From contig NZ_JAKMCS010000011.1 in the NCBI RefSeq assembly GCF_022662195.1, forward strand, positions 1-64,000: DNA of 64,000 bases, read 5' to 3'. Source of the stretch: Aestuariivivens insulae. Lineage in GTDB: Bacteria; Bacteroidota; Bacteroidia; Flavobacteriales; Flavobacteriaceae. The notes beneath the pieces were generated by a model that did not search any database, was not told the origin of the DNA, and was given only the letters and a program-made list of their open reading frames with translations. Made by a program: the position numbers and the translations under genes. Position 1 is the stretch's first letter. Each line of letters starts with the position of its first letter. Shown in pieces: positions 37,259 to 48,393 of this stretch.

Positions 37259-37324
37259 TTTTTTAGGTTTTGAAATGTATGGACTCCCAATTCGTCTAAG
37301 AAGCATATTTCCAATAAAAACATT

Positions 37325-37708
37325 ATGAAAAAATATGTTCCCTTAATTCTTAGAATAGTTTTAGCCATTATTTTAATTCAAACACTTCGATTTAAATTTA
37401 CCGCTCACCCTGATAGCATTTACATTTTTGAAACTATTGGCTTTGAACCTTACGGAAGGATAGGCATAGGCATTTTAGAGCTTATCGCAGGTGTATTATT
37501 ATTAATTCCAAAAACCGTTTGGGCAGGCGCCCTACTTAGTCTTGGGGTAATATTTGGTGCCCTTGTATCCCATTTAACCATTTTGGGCATTGAAGTGAAT
37601 AACGATAAAGGCTTGCTTTTTTACACTGCACTAATTACATTCATTCTATCTTGCTCTATACTCTACTTATACAGAAAAGACATTCCTATACTAAAACATA
37701 AATCATAG
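37325..37708 (+). CDS. DoxX-like membrane protein
   Basis: A 127-residue protein with four transmembrane helices (about 5-22, 45-65, 68-90, 98-118). It contains the DoxX-type segment RIGIGILELIAGVLLLIP. DoxX-like proteins are quinone-linked or stress-associated membrane proteins of uncertain role. It follows the metallophosphatase by 66 bp and overlaps the end of the convergent membrane-protein gene by 6 bp. Confidence 0.82.
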   Translation: MKKYVPLILRIVLAIILIQTLRFKFTAHPDSIYIFETIGFEPYGRIGIGILELIAGVLLLIPKTVWAGALLSLGVIFGALVSHLTILGIEVNNDKGLLFYTALITFILSCSILYLYRKDIPILKHKS

Positions 37709-38419
37709 TTCATCAATCAAAAGTCTTTTTGACTTTACATACTCCATTTTAGACTGTCTTAAGAGTGTTAAAAATGCCAACAAAAATAAAGTTGTTGATA
37801 AAAAACTAAGCAAACGCTCATCTTTAATGTACAAGTAAGCTACTCCAATAACTTCAGCAAATACAATACACAAGGAACCTAAAAACAATAATAGGGATTT
37901 CTTGTCATCTCTATGAAAATAGTTTAATAATGCAGCAGATAAAAGCACCAACATAACAATATTATACACCAATTCGAGAGCATACTCTTGCGGTATTGAT
38001 ATAAATGGTGCAATAATATCTTGTAAAAAGTAAATAATGTATACATCTAATGCTGTTAAAACAATTAAATGTATTTTAAAATTTTTGAATAGATGGGCAA
38101 CAGAATCCTTCTTACATATTTCTAGTAACAAGGTAAAATATGCTATAACATATAGCCCGTTACCAATGAAATAACTTATTAGATGAGGGATAACACGACC
38201 AGCCAATAAGTTCATTATTTCAGAAACAGAAAAAAAGATCAAGAAAAGAGAAAAAAAGAGCGTTTTTTTCTTAACCAACAAAAAATATATAATAGCTATA
38301 GCTGGGCAAATTAACGAGCTTAAACTAGAAGCTATTTCTACCTCTTCATTGAGAAGATAAACTACAAAAGCAGTATAGAGTATCAAAACAAAACTCAACA
38401 AGGCATTCGACTTGTACAT
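37703..38419 (-). CDS. Multi-pass membrane protein, unrecognised
   Basis: A 238-residue very hydrophobic protein with seven to eight transmembrane helices and a basic C-terminus (QSKMEYVKSKRLLIDEL). The layout recalls the YhhN/lysoplasmalogenase-like fold, but I see no decisive motif, so function is left open. Its end overlaps the DoxX gene tail to tail. Confidence 0.65.
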   Translation of the reverse strand: MYKSNALLSFVLILYTAFVVYLLNEEVEIASSLSSLICPAIAIIYFLLVKKKTLFFSLFLIFFSVSEIMNLLAGRVIPHLISYFIGNGLYVIAYFTLLLEICKKDSVAHLFKNFKIHLIVLTALDVYIIYFLQDIIAPFISIPQEYALELVYNIVMLVLLSAALLNYFHRDDKKSLLLFLGSLCIVFAEVIGVAYLYIKDERLLSFLSTTLFLLAFLTLLRQSKMEYVKSKRLLIDEL

Positions 38420-38507
38420 AACGCAGGTTTAAAGTTATGCGACAAACATAATAAAATTATTGCAATTAAACGTAAAAAACTTGCTTTTTATCGATATTTA
38501 TTAAAAT

Positions 38508-40505
<1,998 letters not shown>

Positions 40506-41528
40506 TTAATCTCCTTGATGTAAATATTTATATTTTCCGTCCTTAAAATATAACAGTCCTCCACTCCCTTCTTCTTCCCTTATACCAACCCCAGTATTCG
40601 GGATAGTAATTGCTTTCTCCCCAATTATATCTGAGGTCTCCTCATCAATTACCATTTCATATTGTTGTTTGTTATCATCTAAGGTCAATTTATCCAACCA
40701 GCTCATATCGTCCCATTCAAATCCAAACTTTGTTCCCGCACCAACAATAAAATATAAATTGTCTTTGTGAAAAAATATCAAACCTACTTTACCAGATTTA
40801 ATCTCCTTTACCAAATAAACAACATCCTCCTTTCCATCTCCATTGAAATCAGCCTCCAAGTAATTTGGTAAAGTTCTGTACGATAGTCTAAATAGTGAAT
40901 CCAAATTATTATTATTGAATAAACTTCTCTGTAAATCCAAAAAGCAATTTCTTTCCACAATAATTTTATTCACTGTATCATTCTCAAAGTAAAACTTTGA
41001 AGTAAAATTTTTAGAATAAACATTAATCACCCCATAATCCTTGTGATACTCTTCATTTTTCAAGTAACCAAGTAGCGAATCCAAATGCATTCCTACATAT
41101 AATTCCCTCCAAGGTTTTATAGATTCATCTGAAATATCAATGGACAAAAACTCTTCATTGGCCTTCTCTCTATTCCATTTATATTTATCATCATTCACAT
41201 ATACTTCTAGCTGGTTAACTTTTTCATTATTAGTCTTACTTAAAATATTATACTCTCTTTGAAGGTGATAACTTTTATAGCTACAGAAGGAGTCCATATA
41301 TTTAGCATCCACCATACTTGATGTCACCCAAAAATTATCATCATCCAATGTGTAAGCCTTAATGTTTATCGGAGGGACATCAAAATCTATATCCCTTATA
41401 GACTCTTTAATCAATGAATCATTTATCTTCTCAATCAAATTCAGTTTATCATAATCAATATTCCTCTCTTTTTCCTTACAATAAAAAAAAGAAATTATTA
41501 ATAATACACCAACTAATTTTTTTTTCAT
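40506..41528 (-). CDS. Lipoprotein with FG-GAP/EF-hand-like motif
   Basis: A 340-residue protein. The ATG at 41528 gives MKKKLVGVLLIISFFYCKEK, a good lipoprotein signal with Cys17. A longer frame starts at 41561 but its extra residues are encoded by a palindromic repeat and are not credible. The C-terminal half has EADFNGDGKEDVVYLV, a calcium-loop motif typical of VCBS/FG-GAP repeats, and GAGTKFGFEWDDMSWLDKL. I know no function. It lies between prmC and ligA on the same strand. Confidence 0.78.
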   Translation of the reverse strand: MKKKLVGVLLIISFFYCKEKERNIDYDKLNLIEKINDSLIKESIRDIDFDVPPINIKAYTLDDDNFWVTSSMVDAKYMDSFCSYKSYHLQREYNILSKTNNEKVNQLEVYVNDDKYKWNREKANEEFLSIDISDESIKPWRELYVGMHLDSLLGYLKNEEYHKDYGVINVYSKNFTSKFYFENDTVNKIIVERNCFLDLQRSLFNNNNLDSLFRLSYRTLPNYLEADFNGDGKEDVVYLVKEIKSGKVGLIFFHKDNLYFIVGAGTKFGFEWDDMSWLDKLTLDDNKQQYEMVIDEETSDIIGEKAITIPNTGVGIREEEGSGGLLYFKDGKYKYLHQGD

Positions 41529-41536
41529 TTCCATGG

Positions 41537-41556
41537 ATTCCTGCATCCGCAGGAAT
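41537..41556. repeat. Short palindromic REP-like repeat
   Basis: ATTCCTGC, ATCC, GCAGGAAT is a perfect 8-bp inverted repeat followed by GACA. A related element (GATTCCCGT..ACGTGAATGACA) lies at 54208-54232. Such elements are widespread in bacteria and produce spurious peptides when translated. Confidence 0.8.
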
Positions 41557-41567
41557 GACAATTAAAC

Positions 41568-42425
41568 TCAAAGCCCCCCTTTTACCATCCTATCTTTCTT
41601 AAAGACATCCTGTTTTAATTCTATGTTTGAAAACTGATGTTTGCTTAACAACGCCTTCATAGGATGACCAAGATATTCATTGATCTCAAAAAACAACAAA
41701 CCGTTTCTCGATAAATTATTAACAGCAAATTGTGAAATAGCCTCATAAAATAACAACGGATTATCGTCTTTTACAAAAAGTGCCAAATGGGGCTCGTTAT
41801 CCAAGACGTTAGGTTTCATCAACTGTTTTTCCTGTTCCCTAACATAGGGCGGATTGGACACTATAACATCAAATTTTAAGCTCTTAAATGCAACGCTCCA
41901 AGTCTTCGGACTTAAAATATCCTCATTAAAAAAAGTGATATCAACATCATTAAGCTCTGCATTAGTTTGCGCCATCCTTAAAGCTTCTTTAGACACATCC
42001 AGGGCACAAACTTTTGCTTTTGGCAAATGCTTTGCCAAGGAAACCGCAATACAACCACTACCCGTGCCAATATCTAGTATTTTTAATGTTCCATTATTAA
42101 TTTTTAATTCATCCAATATCCATTGCACCAATTCTTCGGTTTCAGGTCTGGGTATTAAGGTATGTGAATTGACCTTAAAGGGTAGCCCATAGAATTCCGT
42201 TTCACCTAATATATATTGTATGGGTTGCTGTTGCTTCAATAACCATAGGGCTTCTAAAAGACTTTTAGCGTCATCGACCCGATAACTAGGCTTCATAACC
42301 AAATCCAACCGAGATACATTATAATAATGATCAATTAATAAGTAAAAGAAACTATCCACCTCTTCATAAGGGTATATAGCATCAAGCTTTTCGTGAAATG
42401 TGTGTTGAACCGTTTTTAGCCTCAT
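41568..42425 (-). CDS. prmC: Release factor glutamine methyltransferase
   Basis: A 285-residue SAM-dependent enzyme that N5-methylates the glutamine of the GGQ motif in release factors 1 and 2. The SAM site is ILDIGTGSGCIAVSLA and the substrate-glutamine motif is VSNPPYV. The N-terminal helical domain includes YILGETEFYGLPF. The ATG at 42425 overlaps the GNAT stop as ATGA, and is chosen over an upstream start that would add nine residues inside that gene. Confidence 0.93.
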   Translation of the reverse strand: MRLKTVQHTFHEKLDAIYPYEEVDSFFYLLIDHYYNVSRLDLVMKPSYRVDDAKSLLEALWLLKQQQPIQYILGETEFYGLPFKVNSHTLIPRPETEELVQWILDELKINNGTLKILDIGTGSGCIAVSLAKHLPKAKVCALDVSKEALRMAQTNAELNDVDITFFNEDILSPKTWSVAFKSLKFDVIVSNPPYVREQEKQLMKPNVLDNEPHLALFVKDDNPLLFYEAISQFAVNNLSRNGLLFFEINEYLGHPMKALLSKHQFSNIELKQDVFKKDRMVKGGL

Positions 42426-42913
42426 AATTCCTTGATCATCCAAACGCCACAAGAATAGTGCCCTGTATTTCCCAAGGCTTTGTCAAGGTGCTTAAACCCG
42501 TAACTTTCATAAATATGAATAGCCGCTTTAAGTTGTGGTGCCGATTCCAGATAACATCGTTTATATCCTAAAGTTTTAGCCGATTTCAAACAAATTTCAA
42601 AAAGTTGCCTCCCAAAGCCTTTACTCCTGACTTTTGGCGAAAAATACATTTTTTGGATTTCACATACATCATCCTCAAAATCCTTTAATGGCTTAATGCC
42701 TCCACCACCCACGACTTCACCTTTCAAATCGATGACATAATACACCTCATTATCATTTTGATAAGATTCGTACATTTTTGGGGTTTCAGCATCACTATAA
42801 GCCGTACCTTCCAAAGGAATATTAAATTCATGAAAACAGGCTCTTATCACGTTTTCAATCTGCTTATTGTCAGCAGGTTCTATTTTTCGAATTACGATCG
42901 TATCATTACTCAT
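42422..42913 (-). CDS. GNAT family N-acetyltransferase
   Basis: A 163-residue acetyltransferase. The acetyl-CoA motif is SPKVRSKGFGRQLFE (about residues 92-106), and IHIYESYGFKHLDKAL is the usual C-terminal element. The substrate is unknown. It overlaps prmC by 4 bp, and their coupling recalls links between prmC and rimI-type acetyltransferases in other bacteria, though this protein is not a clear RimI. It is divergent from ribD. Confidence 0.87.
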   Translation of the reverse strand: MSNDTIVIRKIEPADNKQIENVIRACFHEFNIPLEGTAYSDAETPKMYESYQNDNEVYYVIDLKGEVVGGGGIKPLKDFEDDVCEIQKMYFSPKVRSKGFGRQLFEICLKSAKTLGYKRCYLESAPQLKAAIHIYESYGFKHLDKALGNTGHYSCGVWMIKEL

Positions 42914-42949
42914 TTTAAAGCCTTAATTTTGTCCCGACGATTAATCGGG

Positions 42950-43933
42950 ATGAATATACATGAAAAATACATAAAACGCTGTATAGAAATTGCTAAAAAT
43001 GGTCTTGGCTCCACAAGGCCAAACCCTATGGTTGGCTGCGTTATTGTTCACAATAGCACCATAATAGGGGAAGGATTTACGAGTGCCTTTGGCGGTAATC
43101 ATGCCGAGGTCAACGCCATACATTCGGTTTTAGACCAAACCCTTTTAAAACAAGCGACACTTTATGTAACTCTTGAACCTTGTTCGCACTTTGGCAAAAC
43201 CCCGCCATGCAGTGATTTGATAATAAAACACCAAATTCCACATGTGGTTATTGGATGTATTGACGATAATGAAAAGGTTGCTGGAAAAGGCATTAAAAAA
43301 TTAATGGACGCTGGATGCAACGTTACCGTAGGTGTGCTGGAAGAAGCCTGTAAAACGCACCACAAACGCTTTTTCACTTTTCACAATAAAAAGCGCCCAT
43401 ATATAATTTTAAAATGGGCAGAAACCAACAATGGATTCATCGCTCCCATCACTAAAAATGAACAAAAACCAGTTTGGATCACCAATGCTTTTTCCAGACA
43501 ACTGGTACATAAATGGCGCACCGAAGAACAGGCTATTTTAGTTGGCACCAATACAGTTGTACAGGATAACCCAAGTTTAACCGCAAGGGATTGGACAGGA
43601 AAAAACCCTATTCGCATTGTTTTGGACAAAAACAAATCGCTTTCTAAACACTATAATGTGTTTAACGACAGTGCACAAACAATTGTTTTACAAGAACATG
43701 CAGCCAAAGACATTAGCAACAAACTTTATGAAAACCAGATTAATTCCATAATCATTGAAGGTGGCGCAAAAACCCTTCAATTATTTATTGATGCCAATCT
43801 TTGGGATGAAGCCAGAGTGTTTACTGGAGCTGTTACCTTTGAAGAAGGAGTAAAAGCCCCAAAGTTTTCTGGACGGTTAATTTCCGAAAAAACGATAACT
43901 ACAGATAGCCTTAAAATTTACAGTAATGATTAA
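42950..43933 (+). CDS. ribD: Bifunctional riboflavin deaminase/reductase
   Basis: A 327-residue fusion enzyme for two steps of riboflavin synthesis. The N-terminal deaminase has the zinc motif HAEVNAIHS and LEPCSHFGKTPPCSD (about residues 53-85). The C-terminal reductase (about 150-325) has ILKWAETNNGFIAP and SIIIEGGAKTLQLFID. The ATG at 42950 gives MNIHEKYIKRCIEIA, the normal start; the frame extends upstream only because no stop occurs there. The start codon sits in a small hairpin (TCCCGA..TCGGGA). It overlaps the HAD gene by 8 bp. No FMN riboswitch is seen. Confidence 0.95.
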   Translation: MNIHEKYIKRCIEIAKNGLGSTRPNPMVGCVIVHNSTIIGEGFTSAFGGNHAEVNAIHSVLDQTLLKQATLYVTLEPCSHFGKTPPCSDLIIKHQIPHVVIGCIDDNEKVAGKGIKKLMDAGCNVTVGVLEEACKTHHKRFFTFHNKKRPYIILKWAETNNGFIAPITKNEQKPVWITNAFSRQLVHKWRTEEQAILVGTNTVVQDNPSLTARDWTGKNPIRIVLDKNKSLSKHYNVFNDSAQTIVLQEHAAKDISNKLYENQINSIIIEGGAKTLQLFIDANLWDEARVFTGAVTFEEGVKAPKFSGRLISEKTITTDSLKIYSND

Positions 43934-44537
43934 AACCATTGTTTTCGATTTTGGAAACGTATTTATTAACCTAGATATTGAAGGTGCTTTAAGCAGAACC
44001 TGCCAAACATTAAACATCGATATCTTTTCTGAAGAAATAACAGCCGTCAACAGTTTATACGAACAAGGATTAATTACCACCGATGAATTTCTTGATTTTT
44101 ACGCAAATCACTTCCCTGGCCAGTCAAAAGAAACATTAACCGAGGTTTGGAATTGTATACTGAAGAATTTCCCTAAACACCGTTTGGATTTTTTAAAAGA
44201 ATTAAAATCAACCTCAAAATACAAACTCATTTTATTAAGCAATACAAACGAGCTCCATATCAATTGGATTAAAGAGAATGTGCCTTTTTATAATGATTTT
44301 AAAAATTGTTTTGACGCCTTTTATTTGTCACATGAAATCAACCTAAGCAAACCAAACCGTGATATTTTCGAATTTGTCTTAAACGAAAACAACCTAAGCC
44401 CAAGCGAATGTCTTTTTATTGACGATAACCAGGCCAATATAGAAACCGCTAATCGCATTGGTTTTAAAACATGGCACATCAACCCCAACACAGAGGATGT
44501 TACCACTTTATTAAAAACCAAAAACTATTTATTTTAA
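43926..44537 (+). CDS. HAD superfamily hydrolase, subfamily IA
   Basis: A 203-residue phosphatase-like protein. Motif I is FDFGNVF (the nucleophile Asp, with Gly in the second position as in YihX-like members). Motif II is LLSNTN, motif III is around LSKPNRDIFEFVL, and motif IV is LFIDDNQANIETA. YihX-type enzymes act on sugar phosphates, and other members on FMN or nucleotides. Its overlap with ribD makes a role in dephosphorylating the RibD product (the missing phosphatase step) an attractive inference. Confidence 0.88.
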   Translation: MIKTIVFDFGNVFINLDIEGALSRTCQTLNIDIFSEEITAVNSLYEQGLITTDEFLDFYANHFPGQSKETLTEVWNCILKNFPKHRLDFLKELKSTSKYKLILLSNTNELHINWIKENVPFYNDFKNCFDAFYLSHEINLSKPNRDIFEFVLNENNLSPSECLFIDDNQANIETANRIGFKTWHINPNTEDVTTLLKTKNYLF

Positions 44538-44540
44538 CAA

Positions 44541-45149
44541 TTGATTGAAAAGGATACATATAAAACTATAGAAAATGTCACAGAACCTGTTTTGTTTAAA
44601 GACAAGAACAGCAAGTTTTACGGTTATGTCTTTCCTGTTTTAAATGAAGATGATGTCAAGCAACATTTAGAACAACTAAAAAAGGAGCATCATGCGGCCA
44701 GACATTGGTGCTATGCCTACCAAATAGGAACCGAATCCATAATGTATCGGGCAAATGATGATGGCGAACCAAGCAATTCTGCAGGCATGCCCATTTATGG
44801 CCAAATACAATCTTTTGAAGTCACCAACATTTTAATTGTTGTTGTTCGCTATTTTGGCGGTGTTAAACTTGGTGTTGGCGGGTTGATAAACGCCTATAAA
44901 ACAACGGCACAATTAGCCTTAGACCAAAGCCACATTATTACCAAAACCATAAATATAAACTACCTTATTAGTTTTGAATACAAGAACATGAATAAGGTGA
45001 TGCGTATCATTAAAGAAAAGCAACTTCACATTACAAATCAAGTTTTGGAACTCGATTGCAAAATCACCATATCGGTAAGAAAAAAAGATGCTAAATTGAT
45101 TTTTAATCTGTTCGACAACATATTTGGCATAGAGGTAAAAGCCATTTAA
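44541..45149 (+). CDS. YigZ/IMPACT family protein
   Basis: A 202-residue protein of the YigZ/IMPACT family. The N-terminal UPF0029 domain has DKNSKFYGYVFPVLNEDDV, the HHAARHWCYAYQIG segment and NDDGEPSNSAGMPIYGQI, and a C-terminal DUF1949 part follows. Function in bacteria is unclear; eukaryotic IMPACT modulates translation control. The start is TTG at 44541, 3 bp after the HAD stop; no ATG is available near it, and the resulting N-terminus (IEKDTYKTIE) fits the family. Overlaps the thioesterase gene end by 4 bp. Confidence 0.88.
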   Translation: MIEKDTYKTIENVTEPVLFKDKNSKFYGYVFPVLNEDDVKQHLEQLKKEHHAARHWCYAYQIGTESIMYRANDDGEPSNSAGMPIYGQIQSFEVTNILIVVVRYFGGVKLGVGGLINAYKTTAQLALDQSHIITKTININYLISFEYKNMNKVMRIIKEKQLHITNQVLELDCKITISVRKKDAKLIFNLFDNIFGIEVKAI

Positions 45150-45544
45150 CCACCAATAGCATCCAATATATATTTTGGAGCCCGCATGGGTTTATTGGTT
45201 TTCATATCAATAAACACCAAAGTTGTCGATGCCGTTGTTAAAATTTCACCTTTGTCGTTGGTTATTTCGTAATCAAATTCAATTTTAGCCGTGGGTACTT
45301 TTTTTAGTTGAGTCTTTACATGAATTACATCGTCGTAACCCGCTGATTTTTTATAGTTTAAACTTAAAGAAACAACAGGAAGCATCACACCGCTTTCTTC
45401 CATTTTTTTATATGAAACCCCTAACTTTCGCAGCCATTCAATTCTCCCCATTTCAAGATATAATGCATAATTTCCGTGGTATACCACTCCCATTTGGTCT
45501 GTTTCGCCATATCTCACTCTTATTTGTATTTCATCGATTTTCAT
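45146..45544 (-). CDS. Acyl-CoA thioesterase, hot-dog fold (YbgC/FadM-like)
   Basis: A 132-residue thioesterase. RVRYGETDQMGVVYHGNYALYLEMGRIEWLR contains the active-site Asp and the conserved segment of 4-hydroxybenzoyl-CoA-thioesterase-like enzymes. Members hydrolyse various acyl-CoAs. The ATG at 45544 (MKIDEIQIRVRYG) is preferred over a longer frame from 45583 because it starts at the first strand of the fold. Convergent with and overlapping the YigZ gene by 4 bp. Confidence 0.9.
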   Translation of the reverse strand: MKIDEIQIRVRYGETDQMGVVYHGNYALYLEMGRIEWLRKLGVSYKKMEESGVMLPVVSLSLNYKKSAGYDDVIHVKTQLKKVPTAKIEFDYEITNDKGEILTTASTTLVFIDMKTNKPMRAPKYILDAIGG

Positions 45545-45735
45545 AAGGATAATTAAATATTTTTTCGTAGTTTCGGCTAGCACCTAAACATGCATAAAAA
45601 ATTCTAGAAATTCAATAGCAAATGATTTTTTTTTTTAGAATTTTGTTCACATATTTGCTTAGCTTTTACGGGGCGCCATGAAAAGTTATTTTTCATATTA
45701 AATTCTAACTAACAAAAACCAAATAAAACTAAAAA

Positions 45736-47163
45736 ATGAGTAAAACTGCGCAAACGGTATGGAATAATTGTCTGAAATTCATAAAAGATAATATCCAACC
45801 GCAAGCCTACAAAACATGGTTTGAGCCTATTATCGCAGTTAAGCTTACAGATAATGCTTTAAGTATTCAAGTACCCAGTAAATTCTTTTATGAATGGCTT
45901 GAAGAGCATTATGTAAAAATCCTTAAGGTATCACTCACTAAAGAACTAGGGGAAAAAGCCAAATTAGTTTACATTATTAAAATGGAAAACACTTATGGCA
46001 ATAAACAGCCCTTTACAGAAAAAATCCCAAGTGCAAACAGATCTGCGATGAAATCGCAGGAAGTCGATGTACCTTTAAATAATAAAAATCCCGAGTTACG
46101 AAACCCGTTTGTAATCCCTGGTATTAGAAACGTAAAAATTGAGTCTCAACTCAACCCTAATTACAGTTTTGAAAACTTCCTAGAAGGCGATTCAAATCGT
46201 TTGGCAAGAAGTGCCGGTCTGGCTGTTGCGGCTAAACCCGGAGGAACATCATTTAATCCATTATTAATTTTTGGAGGAGTTGGTTTGGGAAAAACCCACT
46301 TGGCTCATGCTATTGGGGTAGACATAAAAGATAAATATCCAGAAAAAACGGTTTTATATATTTCTGCTGAAAAGTTCACACAACAATACATAGAATCGGT
46401 AAAAAAGAATAACAGAAACGATTTTATTCATTTTTATCAACTTATTGATGTCTTGATCATAGATGACGTGCAGTTCTTTTCTGGAAAATCCGGAACCCAA
46501 GACGTGTTCTTCCACATATTTAACCATTTGCACCAAAATGGCAAACAGGTAGTTTTAACCAGTGATAAAGCCCCTGTAGACATGCAGGATATAGAGCAAC
46601 GTTTATTATCGCGCTTCAAATGGGGATTATCTGCCGAGCTACAGCACCCCGATTTTGAAACCAGGGTATCTATTTTAAAGAATAAACTGTACCGTGATGG
46701 TGTAGAAATGCCAGACGATATTATAGATTACGTAGCAAAAAACATAAAAACCAATGTTCGCGAGCTTGAAGGCGCCATTATTTCACTTATTGCACAGTCT
46801 TCCTTTAACAAAAAGGAAATCACCCTTGAACTTGCCAAACAAATTGTTGAGAAATTTGTAAAGAACACCAAGCGCGAAGTATCTATAGATTATATACAAA
46901 AAGTAGTATCAGACTATTTCCAAATGGATATAGATACCTTACAATCCAAAACGCGCAAACGCCATATTGTGCAAGCTAGACAATTGGCCATGTTCTTTGC
47001 CAAAAAGTTCACCAAAGCCTCTTTAGCCAGTATTGGATCCCAGATTGGTAAGCGAGATCACGCAACAGTACTACATGCCTGCAAAACAGTGGACAACCTA
47101 TCTTCAACCGATAAGCAATTTAGAAAATACGTTGAGGATATCACCAAAAAACTATCTGTTTAA
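45736..47163 (+). CDS. dnaA: Chromosomal replication initiator DnaA
   Basis: A 475-residue AAA+ protein that melts the origin. The N-terminal domain has TVWNNCLKFIKDNIQPQAYKTWFEPI. Walker A is GGVGLGKTHLAHAIG (about residue 182) and Walker B is VLIIDDVQFF. The C-terminal DNA-binding signature is KASLASIGSQIGKRDHATVLHA. No DnaA-box cluster, dnaN or gidA is nearby, so the replication origin is not in this window, as is common in Bacteroidota. The upstream gap to the thioesterase is 191 bp and AT-rich. Confidence 0.98.
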   Translation: MSKTAQTVWNNCLKFIKDNIQPQAYKTWFEPIIAVKLTDNALSIQVPSKFFYEWLEEHYVKILKVSLTKELGEKAKLVYIIKMENTYGNKQPFTEKIPSANRSAMKSQEVDVPLNNKNPELRNPFVIPGIRNVKIESQLNPNYSFENFLEGDSNRLARSAGLAVAAKPGGTSFNPLLIFGGVGLGKTHLAHAIGVDIKDKYPEKTVLYISAEKFTQQYIESVKKNNRNDFIHFYQLIDVLIIDDVQFFSGKSGTQDVFFHIFNHLHQNGKQVVLTSDKAPVDMQDIEQRLLSRFKWGLSAELQHPDFETRVSILKNKLYRDGVEMPDDIIDYVAKNIKTNVRELEGAIISLIAQSSFNKKEITLELAKQIVEKFVKNTKREVSIDYIQKVVSDYFQMDIDTLQSKTRKRHIVQARQLAMFFAKKFTKASLASIGSQIGKRDHATVLHACKTVDNLSSTDKQFRKYVEDITKKLSV

Positions 47164-47174
47164 ATACTATTGTA

Positions 47175-47627
47175 ATGACTAAAATTTTAATGGTTTGCTT
47201 GGGAAACATTTGCCGTTCTCCATTGGCAGAAGGCATTTTACGTTCAAAATTGCCTTTAGATAGCTTTATGGTTGATTCTGCCGGTACCGCTAATTACCAT
47301 GTGGGAGCCAAACCGGACAGACGCTCTGTTGCTGTTGCCCAAAAATATGGCTTGAATATTTCTAACCTAAAAGGACGGCAATTTAACGTTAGGGATTTTG
47401 ATACTTTTGATCACATATTTGTTATGGACGAGTCTAACTATAGCAATGTCGTATCACTAGCCAGGCACGAAAAAGACAAAGAAAAAGTCAAGTTTATTCT
47501 AAACGAAGTATACCCCAACCAAAACTATAGTGTTCCAGATCCATACTATGGTGGCGATAGCGGTTTTGAAAATGTTTACAAAATGCTGGATGAAGCCTGC
47601 TCAATAATTGCTGAACGATTAACTTAA
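47175..47627 (+). CDS. Low-molecular-weight protein tyrosine phosphatase
   Basis: A 150-residue phosphatase. The P-loop is VCLGNICRSPLAEG (CX5R, Cys about residue 8) and the general acid is in VPDPYYGGDSGF. Such enzymes remove phosphate from tyrosines of proteins, often in polysaccharide export, but no kinase or export gene is close. It starts 11 bp after dnaA and may be co-transcribed with it. Confidence 0.94.
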   Translation: MTKILMVCLGNICRSPLAEGILRSKLPLDSFMVDSAGTANYHVGAKPDRRSVAVAQKYGLNISNLKGRQFNVRDFDTFDHIFVMDESNYSNVVSLARHEKDKEKVKFILNEVYPNQNYSVPDPYYGGDSGFENVYKMLDEACSIIAERLT

Positions 47628-47670
47628 AATTAGTATTTTTAACACCTACTTTCATCTTTAAACAACTAAC

Positions 47671-48387
47671 ATGGCTACAGCACATGGAACATTATATTTA
47701 ATCCCTACAACACTAGGTGATAATGCACCTTTGGAAGTGCTTCCCATTTCTGTTAAAAAAATTATAGAACAAACCGATGTGTTTATTGTTGAAAACGAAA
47801 AAACAGCAAGGCGCTTTATAAAAAAAATCAGTTCTGGTAAATCGCAATCAGATTTACAAATGTTTCACTTAAATAAGTTCACCAACCCTATAGAATTACC
47901 TGAATTTCTTGCCCCTTGCTTAAAAGGCATTAATGTTGGCTTATTATCGGAAGCTGGTTGCCCTGGTGTTGCAGACCCAGGAGCCGATATTATAAAACTG
48001 GCTCATGAAAAAGGCATTAAGGTAGTACCTTTGGTGGGACCTTCATCTATATTAATGGCCATAATGAGTTCTGGACTCAACGGTCAAAATTTTGCATTCA
48101 ATGGCTATTTGCCAATAGATAAAGACGAACGAAGAAAAGAAATTAAACGATTAGAACGATTGTCTTTCGACTACAATCAATCGCAACTATTCATCGAAAC
48201 ACCTTACAGGAACAATAAAATGCTGGAGGATTTATCCAATATTTTATCTGGCACCACCCAAGTTTGTGTTGCTTGCGATATTACTTTACCCACCGAATAT
48301 ATAAAAACCATGAGTGCCATCGATTGGAAAAAAAATATGGTAGATCTACATAAAAGACCTACCGTATTCATTATTCATAAAAGCTAA
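47671..48387 (+). CDS. SAM-dependent methyltransferase, RsmI/tetrapyrrole methylase family
   Basis: A 238-residue protein of the tetrapyrrole methylase fold, as in RsmI (16S rRNA 2'-O-methyltransferase). Typical motifs are TLYLIPTTLGD at the start, LLSEAGCPGVADPGADIIKLA (about residues 90-110), and VPLVGPSSILMAIMSSGLNG. The RsmI-like pattern is clear, but the N-terminal segment differs from E. coli RsmI, so the substrate is left open. Follows the phosphatase gene by 43 bp. Confidence 0.86.
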   Translation: MATAHGTLYLIPTTLGDNAPLEVLPISVKKIIEQTDVFIVENEKTARRFIKKISSGKSQSDLQMFHLNKFTNPIELPEFLAPCLKGINVGLLSEAGCPGVADPGADIIKLAHEKGIKVVPLVGPSSILMAIMSSGLNGQNFAFNGYLPIDKDERRKEIKRLERLSFDYNQSQLFIETPYRNNKMLEDLSNILSGTTQVCVACDITLPTEYIKTMSAIDWKKNMVDLHKRPTVFIIHKS

Positions 48388-48393
48388 ATAGCC

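Noticed and set aside
41529-41561. Upstream start for the FG-GAP lipoprotein
   Set aside because: The added residues (MSFLRMQESME) come from a palindromic repeat, and the lipoprotein signal begins at the ATG at 41528.
42914-42949. FMN riboswitch before ribD
   Set aside because: The 36-bp leader is too short and lacks the conserved FMN riboswitch core.
45600-45735. Replication origin next to dnaA
   Set aside because: No cluster of DnaA boxes, dnaN or gidA was found, and in Bacteroidota dnaA is often away from the origin.
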